Below, piece after piece: positions 45,171-57,400 of a stretch of 64,000 bases of DNA. The DNA is from Arabidopsis thaliana (taxonomy: Eukaryota; Streptophyta; Magnoliopsida; Brassicales; Brassicaceae). Below the pieces are notes generated by a model. The model saw only the letters and a program-made list of their open reading frames with translations, had not been told where the DNA came from and did no database searches. The stretch is from positions 2,791,001-2,855,000 of the forward strand of contig NC_003075.7 of the NCBI RefSeq assembly GCF_000001735.4, read 5' to 3'. The position numbers were made by a program, and so were the translations under genes. Each line of letters begins with the position of its first letter. Within the stretch, counting starts at the first letter, position 1.

Positions 45171-46807
45171 AGGTAAGCGCCTCACTTCACCATTGTATTA
45201 TATCATCTGTTGTGATTTGTTTCTTCATTTTGTTTCTGTGATTGGATTTGTCCTGAGTACTCTCTTCCAAGTTTATTCGCACAGTGGACTGTGTGATTTA
45301 AGTTTGGGGGAGGGCTCAGGAAGTGTGTGTTGCATTGTGTATATTTTTGAGTCTACATTCATCTAAGGCATAGAAAAACAAAAAAAAATTTGAAAAATTT
45401 CAGAAAATGATTTCACAAAAAAGAGTGTTCATGTAGTTGCATTACATTTAGGATCGAGTCTAGAGTGTTTCATTTAGGATTATTGCATATGCATAGGGGA
45501 TGATGATGAGATAGCCTTGTAAGCATTTTGATTCACCGGATAAACTCAGTGCCCTCGTTGCTAGTTGTCTATTGCGTAGTCAATGAATTTGAAATGAAAC
45601 TGAACCATGCCTAGATTGCTCTACTCGACCAAACTGTCATGATCTGATACCATTCCCTATCAATTTGAACCTGAATCTGATCTTTAATTATCATGTCTGC
45701 ATCAAATTTGAACTCATGGATACCCTAAAATACTTGGATTTTCTTATTCACTTTGATCACTCTTGTTAATCCAAGTAGTTGACTCTCCTTATTAGAGCAG
45801 TTAACCCAAACCTAGACTTTCTTTCAAGCCCTATATCACTTGTGAGTGTTTGTGAGGTCTTATTTCGATTAAGCTTGGTAGAAAGTGTTAGGTTCGTAAC
45901 GATAGAGATAGTGTCTCATGTAGTTCTAGTTCGCATGTTTTGGACTAGATAGGACTAGGTGGGCGCTTATACTTTGGGTTGGGATGTGTTGAAAAGAAAA
46001 AAAGGGTTGATTCATTGATAAGAAAAGGTAAAACACTCTACGTGAAGTAAGCTAAAGAAGCAGGAAAAGTCTAGTAAAGGTTTTGGGATTGGTAAAGAAA
46101 AGAAAGAGTTCTTGTTAGCTATTGAAGATGGGCAAAAGCCCTTGATTTTAAAATATTAAAAACAGGAACCTTAGTTGTTAAAGAAATCCAAATCCGCTAG
46201 ATGTATCAAAGTGTTGAGAAAGCTTCTCCTAGAGTTAAGAGAAAAGAAAAGAATGATTAGAAAAAGGGCTTAAAAGATTCATGAATGCAAAGGGTAGAGT
46301 TAAGTTCTTATATTGGGATTGGAGATGGGATTACCATTAGAGCTTCATTTGATGTACTCTGGGTAGATGGGATCTTATCTCTGTATGCATAGCTTGGAAC
46401 CTACCTTTAGCATTCTACTAAAGGTTAATCATTCTTTTTTAGAGATCCCCTGTTACTGAAGCCTATTCTGTAAGGGACCATCTTTGTCTCTTGACCTTTT
46501 ACCTTAGCCAAATGAGTTCATTGATGATGCATTGCTTGATTCACATTCCAGAACTAATGAATGTTAAAGGGATTGATAGATTTGAAAACTTGTGTAGGTC
46601 GAGCATATGAGTCGGATTGATTGATGATGAGGCATGGCTAACGTTTTTAAGTAGAATTCGATCTTGCAGCTTAGAACTTTCAACTTGGACATTGATTTCA
46701 TCTAGTTTATCTGGTGCTTTGGCTCTGAGTCCCCGCTTTCAAACCTCACCTCCAGCTTGTTCTTGATGGTTTGCTTGAGGGCAAGCAAAGACTAAGTTTG
46801 GGGGAGT
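45171..46807 (+). other. Athila 3' non-coding region with polypurine tracts
   Basis: About 1.6 kb without a long frame. The polypurine tract is at 46794-46807, immediately before the 3' LTR. A second, nearly identical tract (AAGTTTGGGGGAGGGCTC) lies at 45299-45316, 1.5 kb upstream. Long non-coding 3' regions are usual for Athila. Confidence 0.7.
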
Positions 46808-48569
46808 TGATAAGTGTGTATTTTGCATGTTTTAAGCATCCATTTGTCATCACTTTAGCATCATATCATCACTGTTTTATACCATTTCTCATCATTTGTC
46901 ATCACTTTATATGTTTAGGATAGATTTGCATGCATGTTGCATATTTGCGTTGATTTCAGGTGATTTGGAGCTGTTGACGAGCTATCTGGAAGAAGCGGAC
47001 CTGGTCATGTCAAATCACTCGACCCCGAGGTCGAGTAGGAGCTTCAAGATCTCAACAGATCACTCGACCCCCAGGTCGAGTAGAGGACATCACTACTTCA
47101 CCACATCACTTGACCCCGAGGTCGAGTGACTTCATCCCATCACCTGACCATCACTCGATCACATCACTCGACCACGAGGTCGAGAGTCTTCACCTTCATT
47201 GCCAGACCACTACTCGATCTCATAACTCTACCTGGAAGTCGAGTATCACCATCACCACCACTCGACTGCATACTCGATGACAAGCTTCAGAGCCTTCTTT
47301 ATTCCGCACTCAACCAGACACTCGAGCACAAGGAAGAAAAGAAGACTCCAGCTATTCACTCGACCTCCTACTCGACCACATGGGTCGAGTACAGTTCTTA
47401 ATCCGTCCCAATACTTCGTCGTTTTAAGTATTAGGGTTTCAGAATATTTGGTTATAAGTAGCATGTACTTCACATTTTCGCAGACAAGTTTTTTATCTAG
47501 TTTTATTCCGCAGACCTTGTGTTCTAGACCTTTTGTAATCCGGATTTCTCTTTATCTATTCAGTATTCAGTATTCAGCTTTTGATCTTGATTTCATTTAC
47601 TGTTGTTCATTTTGTTATCATCCTGCTGTTACACTGTTGTTATCATGTTTTCAACTTATTCAACGTTTATGCTTTCTGTTATGATGTCTGAGTAGTGAAT
47701 AGGTTTCGGAGGATGGGTTAGAGTAGTGTAGAATTCTCAGTATGCTAGGTGATTGAGTATTGATTGATAGATCCCTTCTGGATTAGTTGTTCTTAATGCT
47801 TATTGCTTTCTGATCAACTTGAATTTGAGCCCAGACATTTCCGCGCCCAAAAGCTGTTCGATAAAATATCTGAACCACTAATTCCAGAGATTCGTGACCC
47901 TGTACCAAGGTATTGGTTGCAGGGAGTGTTTTGGCTTTAACTTGTTGATTCGTAATGCCTGTTAGGGTAGCTCTCGTCAATGGTGATTGAGTCTGGGACT
48001 AGGTTAACTTGGGAGTCTTTGTTACGGTGGCACTTAGATTTGGTTAATGAACTTGTTGTCTAGGGTTAATTTATTGAGCATGTCAATCACCTGTAAACTG
48101 AGGAAACGAAACTACTCAATTACCCTATCCTCGGGAATTCTTTATCTGATTGAATTCTTTGTTTACTCTACTGTTGTTTACTGCATCTTGTTATCTATCG
48201 CTTAATTTCTGCAATTCTTTCTTGTTACTCGACCTCATACTCGACCACCCAGTTGTCTGGCAACAGACTGTGCAGTCTAGTATCTGTGTTTTATTTTCTG
48301 TCTGTTACTCGACCTGTCACTCGACCTCACCTAGTGCTCTGCAAAGAGCTGTGTTGGTGTAGCGTTTTACTGTTTCTGTTTGATTTTCTGTTTTCTGCAT
48401 GTTCATTTAGGACTGATAGAACACACCAAAACCTGTTATTGCTTGGCTTGACTTAGTGACTTCTGATCACATCTTGATTGTTAGCATCACACCCATTTGG
48501 ATTGACAACCTAAAATACTACAACGACATGATTGGTGTTTTAGGATAATTGACTAAAAACCTATTATCA
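46808..48569 (+). repeat. Athila 3' LTR
   Basis: Begins TGATAAGTGTGTATTTTGC and ends CCTATTATCA. About 1.76 kb. Lacks the 451-bp duplication of the 5' LTR but has a roughly 28-bp insertion near 47910 (GGTTGCAGGGAGTGTTTTGG). Confidence 0.92.
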
Positions 48570-48653
48570 ACAGCATCGCATGACTTTATTACATATACTA
48601 ATTAGTTATTATCATATGTGATCCATACTTGTAAATCTAAGATGTGCTCTTAC

Positions 48654-49637
48654 CATTTTGATTTCTTCAACTTCTTCAATCGATGGTTCCGGGTAAACAG
48701 ATGAAACTGCACCATAGCTCACGATTTTAACCTTGTTTTTGCGCCCACCAACCAGTTCAGGCTCCCTAACCACCCTCCACCAAGCCAGTGCCAAAACAAT
48801 TTTTGGATGGCCATAGCGCCGGTAACAGGTATCAAATTCCAATGCCTTTCTCCCAGTGGCCTCACAGTCTAGAACCTCTTTGCTGTAGAAGGAAAACATT
48901 TAACAATTTTAAACACACGAAATTATCATATTTTATTGAATTTTAGCCAGAAAACTTACTATCTGTCCATTAATTTGAAAGGAACGATCATCCCCTCAAC
49001 GCCGACGTCGGGATCACCAGAATGAGACAGAATTCCAACTTCAACAACAGCACCCACGAGATCTGTACATTCAGGGTAAGTTTAGATCAATATAAGGCAT
49101 ATATCGTAACTACCCTCAAATATGTTGTCTCTAAGAATTAATTGATAAAGGTAAATGGACATAGACTTACCGACTAACAGGTCGATATCGAAAGTCCCCT
49201 CCAATATGTTGTCGAAGGAAGTGAAATTGTTGAACTGGATAGCGTGTTCGGATCAGCCGATGTTACAACCGTCTCGTCGATCAAGTAAATCCCATATTTA
49301 GCCGTCGTAGTCTTGACTAGATCAGAATTAGGTATAACCTTGAAGTTAGTTAACCCGATCCACTTATTTTCAACTTGTCGAAGTAGAAGGAAGAAAAGCT
49401 TCGGTAGATTGTAACGTCCATCCTCATCCTCTATTCAGAAACTCAAAAATTGTTAGTATCAGGAACATGCAAAAAAAAAAAAAAAAAAAAGTTTATTACC
49501 GTTTCATCAGCTATGATAACTCTTAGTTCGAATGAATCGCCCCTTTGGAATATTTTGTACTTTTTCAAGACAATGACTCGTACAGTCCAGCCGGTGATGA
49601 GAGGGGAGAGCTCGTTGAGAAGATGGTAGTTGAACAT
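48654..49637 (-). pseudogene. RPA1-like (DUF223) gene fragment B
   Basis: Exons 49637-49500 (MFNYHLLNELSPLITGWTVR), 49428-49171, 49062-48960 (DLVGAVVEVGILSHSG) and 48882-48654 (YKEVLDCEATGRKALEFDTC) splice well with GT-AG introns. A frame change near 49240 is needed to join KYGIYLIDET to NNFTSFDNILEGTFDIDLLV, the DUF223 core. The rest of the gene would lie beyond 48570, where the Athila element begins. Relatives resemble the large RPA subunit and bind single-stranded DNA; many are transposon passengers. The F-box-like copy B is divergent on its other side. Confidence 0.72.
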
Positions 49638-50527
49638 TTTGTTTTTTTCGTTTCAGTGATTTTATGGTCAATTAATGGGTTAAGCAACTTCCTTAAATAT
49701 CATCTCACATAACCAATAAATCAATCGTTTAGAATAACAACCGGCTAGTAATAACTACACGAATTAACCGGATATCGTTTAGGTATCACGACATAATGGA
49801 TCAAAAATTATTTTTAAAACGTGTATCCATAGTAACAAATCCACAAAATTTGGGTTATTGCCATGCATTACATCACTATATATGTAAATCCATCAGATGT
49901 TAAACGTCTGAAGATCCACGTGGATAACAACAATTTTATTTGGCTTGCTTAAAATAGTCGAATATTACATCCAAATATTTGAACCGGGAAGATGGGGAAT
50001 TCTCATTCGGAAGCGAGGGAAAATTGCCGCCAAAACAACAAAAAAATCATCTTGTTTTAACTTGGATAAATACGTATTTATACTTGTACCCATGGTAACA
50101 AATCCACAAACAAGAGATTATGACAAACAATAATTCACTATTTTTGAGGATCCATGACATGTCAAACATTTCAATAACGACAAGGATTACAACAAATGTT
50201 TAGAAATGGTTAAAATAGTAAAATGTTACATCAAAAATATTTGAACCAGGAAGATGGGGAAATCTAATTTGGATGAGAGAGAAAATTGCTGCCAAAACAC
50301 ATCAAATATCAACTTTTTCGGAAACAAATATCCACGCGGATTGTAATTTTTTTTGAATTACTAAACTAATGTAAAAATTTTTAAATATATTTTATACAGA
50401 AAAATCAAAACCAACGACAAATTTATGCATTGACCAAACCGGTTCTATACCACATAATCGATGTTTAAGTTATTGGTTTAATAAAATCTATAAATAGAAC
50501 AAAACCTTTAAACATTCTTATAAAAAG
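49638..50527. other. Divergent spacer between RPA1-like B and F-box-like B
   Basis: Contains two diverged copies of a phrase built on ATTTGAACC(G/A)GGAAGATGGGGAA followed by AAATTGC(C/T)GCCAAAAC (about 49975-50035 and 50240-50302). A third copy of the GCCGCCAAAAC part is at 34602, upstream of F-box-like copy A. This marks a shared mobile or duplicated module. No other gene. Confidence 0.5.
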
Positions 50528-51111
50528 ATGAATCGTTTAATTGAAGATAAGGTGGGCGATTTACGGGAAAGCAAGGTTTATAATAATGTTAATTTATTTA
50601 ATGATTGTGAATAAATATCTTCATTTAATATGTAGGAGATTCCAAAGATGGATATACACATTTCTCAGCCGTTGATGGAGATCATCGTTAGAAAAGTTGC
50701 TGAAGATGGTGTTGATGATTTGAAGAACTGGTTGCTAGCTGGGAGAGAGGGAAAGGATGCTGTTATGTCGAGGAAAACCCTAGCCTTTGTTCGCATTGAC
50801 ATGGACAATCATTTTATGTGGTGGTCAATGCCTCATTCTAAGTACTACAGTTTCTTCCAAAAGTGTCTTGCCGCAAATAATCCGTATGCAAAGTTTGTAG
50901 AGAAGAACAAAGGACTGGCGTATGAGTCGACAACAGGATACTATCAGATGAGGTGCCGATGGAATGTACTCACGACAAACGCATGTTCATTGACATGAAT
51001 AACGAGAAAATGTGCATTATGCATCTTCCTTTCCAGCCAGGAAGAATGGTGAGGCGTACGTGCCCTAGGTGCAAGAAAGTTGGGCAAAGGTGCAAAAGGT
51101 GTCTCGCTTAA
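50528..51111 (+). pseudogene. F-box-like At2g35280-type protein with zinc knuckle, copy B
   Basis: Exon 1 is 50528-50575 (MNRLIEDKVGDLRESK), exon 2 starts at 50636 after ATATGTAG. The body (ISQPLMEIIVRKVAEDGVDD ... YYSFFQKCLAANNPYAKFVE) matches copy A closely. After MRCRWN (about 50970) a 1-base change moves the frame; the tail then reads FIDMNNEKMCIMHLPFQPG and RRTCPRCKKVGQRC before TAA at 51109-51111. The tail looks like a CCHC knuckle with the His position degraded. In copy A the same join is open except for one stop, so the fusion predates both. Confidence 0.6.
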
Positions 51112-51967
51112 GGTGGATCTCATGAATAATAATTTCTATGGGTTTTTGTTTTTGTTGGATACTAACATCTAGGTGTTTTTTGTTTTTGTTTTTGTTATAT
51201 TAGATTAAGTTGAACGGGAATGTAAACCAGTAAAGATTGTGATCGTTAATTTACAATGACATCTAATGTCCAATTTTGATTTAATCATATGTTCTCATTT
51301 TCGTTATTGGAAATTGTTTCGTTTGTTATCCATCTAAGTAAACATATAAACTCCAATGCATGAAGTCTTATCCATTAAAAGACAATTTTGTATCATTTGA
51401 TATAACGAAAATTGTTTAGTTTGTTATCCATATAAATCTATAATTAAAATGTGGAAAAAAACATAAGAGTGGATATGTCTACAAACTAGCATCGGAAAAA
51501 TAGACATGTTGACGATGGGTCCCTTGATGTGTAGCTTCACAAACAGTAATATCCAACAGATAAATTAGTGTAAAGGGTGTCAGTTTGAAGTGATAACCTG
51601 ATGTATTAGGTCTAAAAAGTACGAATAGATTATGATATCTACTTGAAGTTGCTTGAATTATCTAGTGCAAGTGGATTACATGTCATGTTCTGTAAAATAT
51701 GTAACTCTGAAAATTAACTAATCCTACTCGTTAGGATGAATAAATCAAAACGAAGGAAGATAATAGAATCGAAATGGTTAAGCAATGATGGATAGTCGAA
51801 TTAGGTCTTGATAAATATACTAACAGAAATTACAATAATTTCGGAAATAAAGCGATTAAAAAACATAAAAAATAAAATAAAGAGCAAAAATAAAACAAGA
51901 ATATTTTCATAGATCTAAGCTGCGATCTCAGGTCTTCAATGTCTTCCCGAAGAACGGAATCTAGGTC
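51112..51967. other. AT-rich DNA, no gene seen
   Basis: Intergenic between F-box-like copy B and the GRF zinc-finger gene. No RNA gene or convincing frame. Confidence 0.4.
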
Positions 51968-52321
51968 TCACGTCTCCTGTGACAAAGAGGTAATCACGGA
52001 ATCACAAAAATTTAGCCCTTTTTGCAATTTTAGTGTAGAACCCTCGATGTTATTCACTTTTTCTATCAATCTTCGGATCTCTTCAACGATACATGTATCC
52101 GTCCATTTGAACAAATGGTTCCAATTTTCCTGTATTATTGATAGTTATTTTGGATAGCAAGTAGTAGAAATTATTAGATAATTAGTAGATTTACTTACGG
52201 AAGATCCCAGGGGACATACATAAAACAAACGACCAGGGTTCCTTGGAGTAGCTGATGTTTTCATCACTACTTCCTCGCCACAAGGGCAGACAATCGAGAT
52301 ACCTCCAAGTCGATCTACCAT
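51968..52321 (-). CDS. Small GRF-type zinc-finger protein
   Basis: Two exons (52321-52199 and 52129-51968) give 94 residues with a GT-AG intron of 69 bp. Residues about 12-36 form a GRF zinc finger (CPCGEE ... KTSATPRNPGRLFYVCP), and the second exon starts ENWNHLFKWTD, the usual continuation in the plant GRF family, followed by a predicted helical stretch (VEEIRRLIEKVNNI). GRF fingers bind nucleic acids, as in topoisomerase III and APE2. Many plant copies are short genes of unknown role, often near transposons. The frame is undamaged. I chose the ATG at 52321; the open frame extends upstream to 52411. Confidence 0.68.
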
Positions 52322-52337
52322 GTTGTAGTTGTGTGGT

Positions 52338-54290
52338 GAAAGTTGTACGAGGAGACTAAGCTTGTTTCTATAGGAAACCCCATAAATTTGGGTTTTATGA
52401 CCATTTGACAACTACGTCGTTCTGATAAAAATGTAAATGATTAAAATATGATAGAAATTAAATAAAAAATATAATTATGGTTTCAAGTATACAAATCTAC
52501 TAGTGACAAATCCACTAGTGACAAATCCACTAGTGACAAATCCATGAATATTGAAGTAGTCCATGAATACAAATCCACAAAAACATACATAATACAAACC
52601 GTAGAAAATGATGGTCTCACATTTTTTGTCGTTATTGATTCAGAGCTTGACACAAAGCGAATTTCCAACAAACTGAAAAATTAATCTATCACAAAGTACG
52701 GATCTTAAAAAAATTAGTGAGGAAAAAGCACTCGGGGCAAACATCCAAACTCCCAATATGTAGTAAATGACAATCTGGGAGAGAGTTCAAAATCTTGTAC
52801 CCCTGGTATAGTTGTTGTCCTGTTGGAGCCCTAAATAATTATCTTGAGAGTATTTAGGGTTGATTCGATTGGTATGATGGAGATAAATACTTAGACGCAG
52901 TGTTTTAATATAGAGGACAATTACCGAATATTATTTCCTTAATTTCCCTTATTCGAAATCCATGGAAAACTATCCACATTATTAAATCAGCGGTGGTAAA
53001 ACATTTTGTTCAGCTGAATATATTTGGTATAAATTGTATGTGTCCATGAATACATATCCACTAGAACCTTTAATAAAGTTGTACGAGGAAAATAAGCTTG
53101 TTTCTATAGGAAACCCTAGAAATTTGGGTTTTATGACAATTTGACAACCACGTCGTTCTGATAAAAGTGAAAATGATTAAAATATGATAAAAATTAAATA
53201 AAAAGTAAAATTATAGTTTCAAGTATACAAATCCACTAGTGACAAATCCATGAATATTGAAATAGTCCATGAATACAAATCCACAAAAACATACATAATA
53301 CAAACCGTAGAAAATGATGGTCTAACATTTTTTGTCGTTATTGTTAAGAGCTTGACACAAAGCGAATTTCCAACAAACTGAAAATTAATCTAACACAAAG
53401 CATGGATCTTAAAAAAATAAGTGAGGACAAAGCACTCGGGGCAAACATCCAAACTCTTAAAATGTAGTAAATGACAATCTGGGATAGAGTTCAAAATCAT
53501 GTACCCCCTGTATAGTTGCTGTCCTGTTGGAGCCATGTCTTGTATCTGAGTCATGACATGTTCGGCGCAATTAACAGCTTCCCAAAAATTATTAAACATC
53601 TCCAAATACGTTTTTGGTATTATTCTACCATCCTCTGGATTACCGCAAAGAACATAAAAAATACCAAAAGCAAAATAAGAATGTAAGTAATGAACTGCAG
53701 CTTCGCCAAGCATATTCAGAGCTTGAACAGAGTGGCCAACTAGAGCAGCTAGTCGTAACCCTTCGATGTATTTGGCCGTGTTGTTGCCAGACTATAAACA
53801 CCTAAGCAAAAATGGCCGGTAGGGCGACCCTTCGATGCATAAAGAGGAGACCGTAATAAACTCATCAAGACCAAGCTCCTTTAAAACTTCATCAGAAAAT
53901 ACAATAGCTACCCATTCAGGTCCAGCAGCGATGAATGGACCTAGATTACGGAAACCCGATATTCCAATTCGACGAACAATGTATGAAACCAAACGAAAAG
54001 GAATGTAAGAAAACATGTCGGAGGACGATTGGAAAAAATTATAATTATTTTAAGAGTTTTTAGGGTTGATTCGATTGGTATGATGGAGATAAATACTTAG
54101 ACGCAGTGTTTTAATATATAGGATAAGTACCGAATACTATTTCCCTAATTTCCCTTATTTCGAATCCATGGAAAACTATCCACATAATTAAATCAGCGTT
54201 AATCAAACATTTTGTTCGGCTGAATATATTTGGTATAAATTGCATGTTTTCATGAATACATATCCACTTGAACCTTTAATAACTTCGAGA
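52338..54290. repeat. Tandem segmental duplication, one copy gutted
   Basis: 52338-52830 matches 53078-53545 (TTGTACGAGGA, CCCATAAATTTGGGTTTTATG, GACAAATCCATGAATATTGA, CACTCGGGGCAAACATCC). 52850-53070 matches 54055-54285 (TTAGGGTTGATTCGATTGG ... CATATCCACT). Copy 2 holds an F-box-like gene (53390-54016) between these blocks. In copy 1 that interval is lost: the 3' end of the gene at CTGTTGGAGCC (about 52828) joins the promoter side directly. Confidence 0.85.
53390..54016 (-). pseudogene. F-box-like At2g35280-type protein, copy C
   Basis: From 54016 the frame reads an F-box-like start (YIPFRLVSYIVRRIGISGFR), then PYRPFLLRCL, an in-frame TAG at 53792-53794, then SGNNTAKYIEGLRLAALVGH and a Cys-rich end (DCHLLHFKSLDVCPECFVL). 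The family's order (F-box-like helix, RCL.SGN, Sel1-like helices, CDKC-type tail) is preserved, so a single substitution is the only visible lesion. Such proteins may act as substrate receptors of SCF ubiquitin ligases, but this is not shown for this subgroup. It is distant from copies A and B and lacks the zinc knuckle. Confidence 0.65.
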
Positions 54291-54452
54291 AAATTAGTTG
54301 GACTAATTCTGAGAAATTAAAAATTCAGTTCAACTTATACAACAAACATATAAAGCTAGCGACAAAAAGTAAATAAAGATAGCCGTGAAACAACTGAAAT
54401 GTCTAGAACAAATATCATATCTAAATGAAAATTTAGTTAAATGGAAAGCTAA

Positions 54453-57400
54453 TTAGCTGGTGTTCGATTGGTAAAGTGGTGTGACAAGTTCTTGAAAAAA
54501 AACTATAGCGTACTGACCCATGAATTCATTGACAATTTCATCTGTGATAAGGGCCATTTTCTCTGTATTTCCACCAGTTGCATAAATTTCGATGAGCTTC
54601 ATTGAGACTGGTCCACAGTCCCCAGACCTCTCGTTGACATAAATCCCTTTCATTCTTGTCCAACTGAAAGGAGCCAATCCATGAACTTGAGCATACGAGG
54701 CTGACAAAATTTGTTAATTATGTACGGGATTTGAATCACAATACGTGCCATGAACTCATCGACTTGTCGATCATCGTTTAGCTGGTAGTTTGGATCAAGT
54801 ATGTCAACACACCAATTCCCTAATTTGATTGCCAGCCCTACCCAATGCTGGTTTTTCCAAATCATTGGCATCAGGATGAGGTCAATTTCTTCAAACCAAT
54901 TTGATGGAGAACCGTGAATCGTCCACTTTTTCTGGTTATTCCATTGGACGCGCAGCTTATTATTTGCGGCTTGAAAGGAACGGTATTTCCCTTGTAGGTA
55001 ATTGCCCAACCACAGTTTGATAATTACTGCGCGTTCTTTAGAGAGTGTCAATATGTTCCTTTCATTAAGGAAATTTCCTAGTACCTCCATGTGCTGCAAG
55101 TTGTTTAGCATGAATCATGTAATTAGCATATTGATCCACATGAACTAAAATGAATTAATAGGGAGTTTGTTTTACCATGGTATCAATCCTATTGCTCGGC
55201 TGTGCAAGCTGGAGTAGGAATCTGTGGGATATCACAATATCACCACGAGTCATGTGTTCCCTGCAATTATTAAATAATTTTAGTTTGTCGATAAAACATC
55301 AAAACATAGAGAAAAGTAAAAAGGGTAATCAAATTACTTATGTGGCTCCTTCCGGAGGGTGTCAATGAAATCTTTGAAATTTTGTTTTGTCCAAAGTAGG
55401 AAACAAATCAATCTGACCGTGGGAGAGCATTTGTTTTTTTTTTTGCAAAAACAAAACAAGTTGGACTTCTTTTTCAGACAAAGCAGTTGGCGACCATTCC
55501 CTTGCAGGTGATGAATCACTGACATCAACATAAGTTCCATTATTGGCGGAAACATCCTAAGATGTTATAAACAAATTTTAATATTTTGAGAACGCCATAA
55601 ATAAACCACCATTCCAAATGAGCACCAGGAAATTCTACCTCTTCATCATCGCTTTCAATTTCATCATCGCTTTCAATTTCATCATCTTCTTTTTGATCAT
55701 CGTCTTTTTGATCATCTTCTTTTTTATCATCCTACAAGGGAAAGAGGGCATAAAGTTAGGTATCCACGAAGTTAAGTATATCCACAATTGGGAATCCATA
55801 CAAAATACGTAGTCCACGTAGATAATGGATGATAATGTTACCTGTGGGTTCATGGGTGGTTCTCATTCTATCATAACAAGACTCTCTTTCCTTACCTAAT
55901 CGGGAGCAGCAACTGAAGAACTTATATTCTTGCACACTGTGTCAAGCAATGTGTCTATATTTTCAGCCAAGGACAAATCCGGAATCTTAATCTCCTTGAT
56001 AAGATAGAAGAGGTATAACATTAGCATATGAGTAACATCCATTCTAAGAAACTCAAAGTAAAATGAAAATAACAGGAGGTCGAAGAAAACCTCGGTAACA
56101 TCATTAGGAGATGGTTTCGTTGCGGTATCGAAAACAGCAGGAGGTCGAGGAGAAGGTAGATGCTAATGTAAAATGAAAATGTAGTTAGGTATATAATAGT
56201 TAAATATTTTTGACTTGAAACCGATATTGAAAAATTTACCTTTTATCTAGATTTTGACTTAGTGTCATAGATTGGTTGATCAGAGGGAGGGAGCTCGGTG
56301 CTATTAGCATATATAAACTTGGGTAATATAACTGATGGAGTTTCATCCTGAAAAAGAACCATCTCAGAATATATAACCAATGTTATGGAAACAAAATATG
56401 AAAGAACTTCATAAACAATTACCAGATGCTTCTGTGGGGAATCATCAGAATCCTTGCAAGTCTTCATGGATGGAGTTTCATCCTGAAAAAGAACCATCTG
56501 AGAATATATGACCCATGTTAAGTACACAAAATATGAATGAACTTAATAAACAATTACCAGATGCTTTTGTGGGGAACAAACTGAATCTTTGCAGGTCTCC
56601 ATGGATATCCCATCCTGTGTAGTATATCGAAGTTAAAGTAGATTATTGACTAATATCTACGAAAGTATACGAACTTTAATCAAATGCGGCAGACCTTATC
56701 ATTTTTAAACTCACGCCATAACTAATCATCAACAATCTTTTCAGAATTTTCTGATACTGTTTCGTCTCCATCATGCACTGAATCAGATAAAACATTGACT
56801 CCCCCTTCCAATGAAGTTAATGGTGGTGAAGGGGGAGTTGTGATTTTTGTCGCTCTACAACAGGGTTGACAGGAGATTGAGAGACTGTGGAGAGGTGTGT
56901 TTGTGAGCGTACTTTCTTGGATGGATGACGAGTACACGGTCTTGACCTGTAAGACTTGACAGATTGCAGAACCCTGATCTTTTTCAGAAGATTTAGATTC
57001 TGAGATCTTAACTTCTTAACACTCTCCGCAAATTCATGCCTTATAGAAGACAACTGAGACTTCACCCACAATTTTATGTCTTTTGCTTCATCATCATTAT
57101 CTTCTGCTTCATCATCATCAACCATTTCAAAATTACGCTTCCTGCCTCGCGTGAATGTACTAACTTTAGTTTTTGATGGAGTTCCTTTAGAAGAAGAAGT
57201 TGGCGAAAGTTTCCTTTTCCAGATAACTATATGTTTCTTGTGTTCAACTACAGGCTCCTTTTCATTGACAGAAATGAGCGGTAGATCAGCATAACTACCA
57301 GGCCACTCCTTTTTGGTGAAATTATGGCATTTTCTTATCTATTCAATCAAATAAAGAACCTTCTTGTCTCTCACTTCATCATCCCACTCACCCCAACCAT

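Larger units (their letters stand above)
38421..48569 (+). mobile_element. Athila-type LTR retrotransposon lacking RT/integrase
   Basis: LTRs at 38421-40604 and 46808-48569 begin TGATAAGTGTG and end CCTATTATCA. The 5-bp target duplication ACAGC is perfect (38416-38420 and 48570-48574). A primer-binding site (TTTGGCGCCGTTGC) follows the 5' LTR and a polypurine tract (AAGTTTGGGGGAGT) precedes the 3' LTR. The interior encodes gag and protease (40749-43293) and the ATHILA ORF-1 protein (43348 onward), but reverse transcriptase, RNase H and integrase are absent. It is therefore non-autonomous and would have depended on a relative. It sits in the 3' part of an RPA1-like relic. Confidence 0.93.

Noticed and set aside
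38416..48574. Two separate Athila insertions rather than one element
   Set aside because: One pair of LTRs, one primer site, one proximal polypurine tract and a matching ACAGC duplication show a single element.
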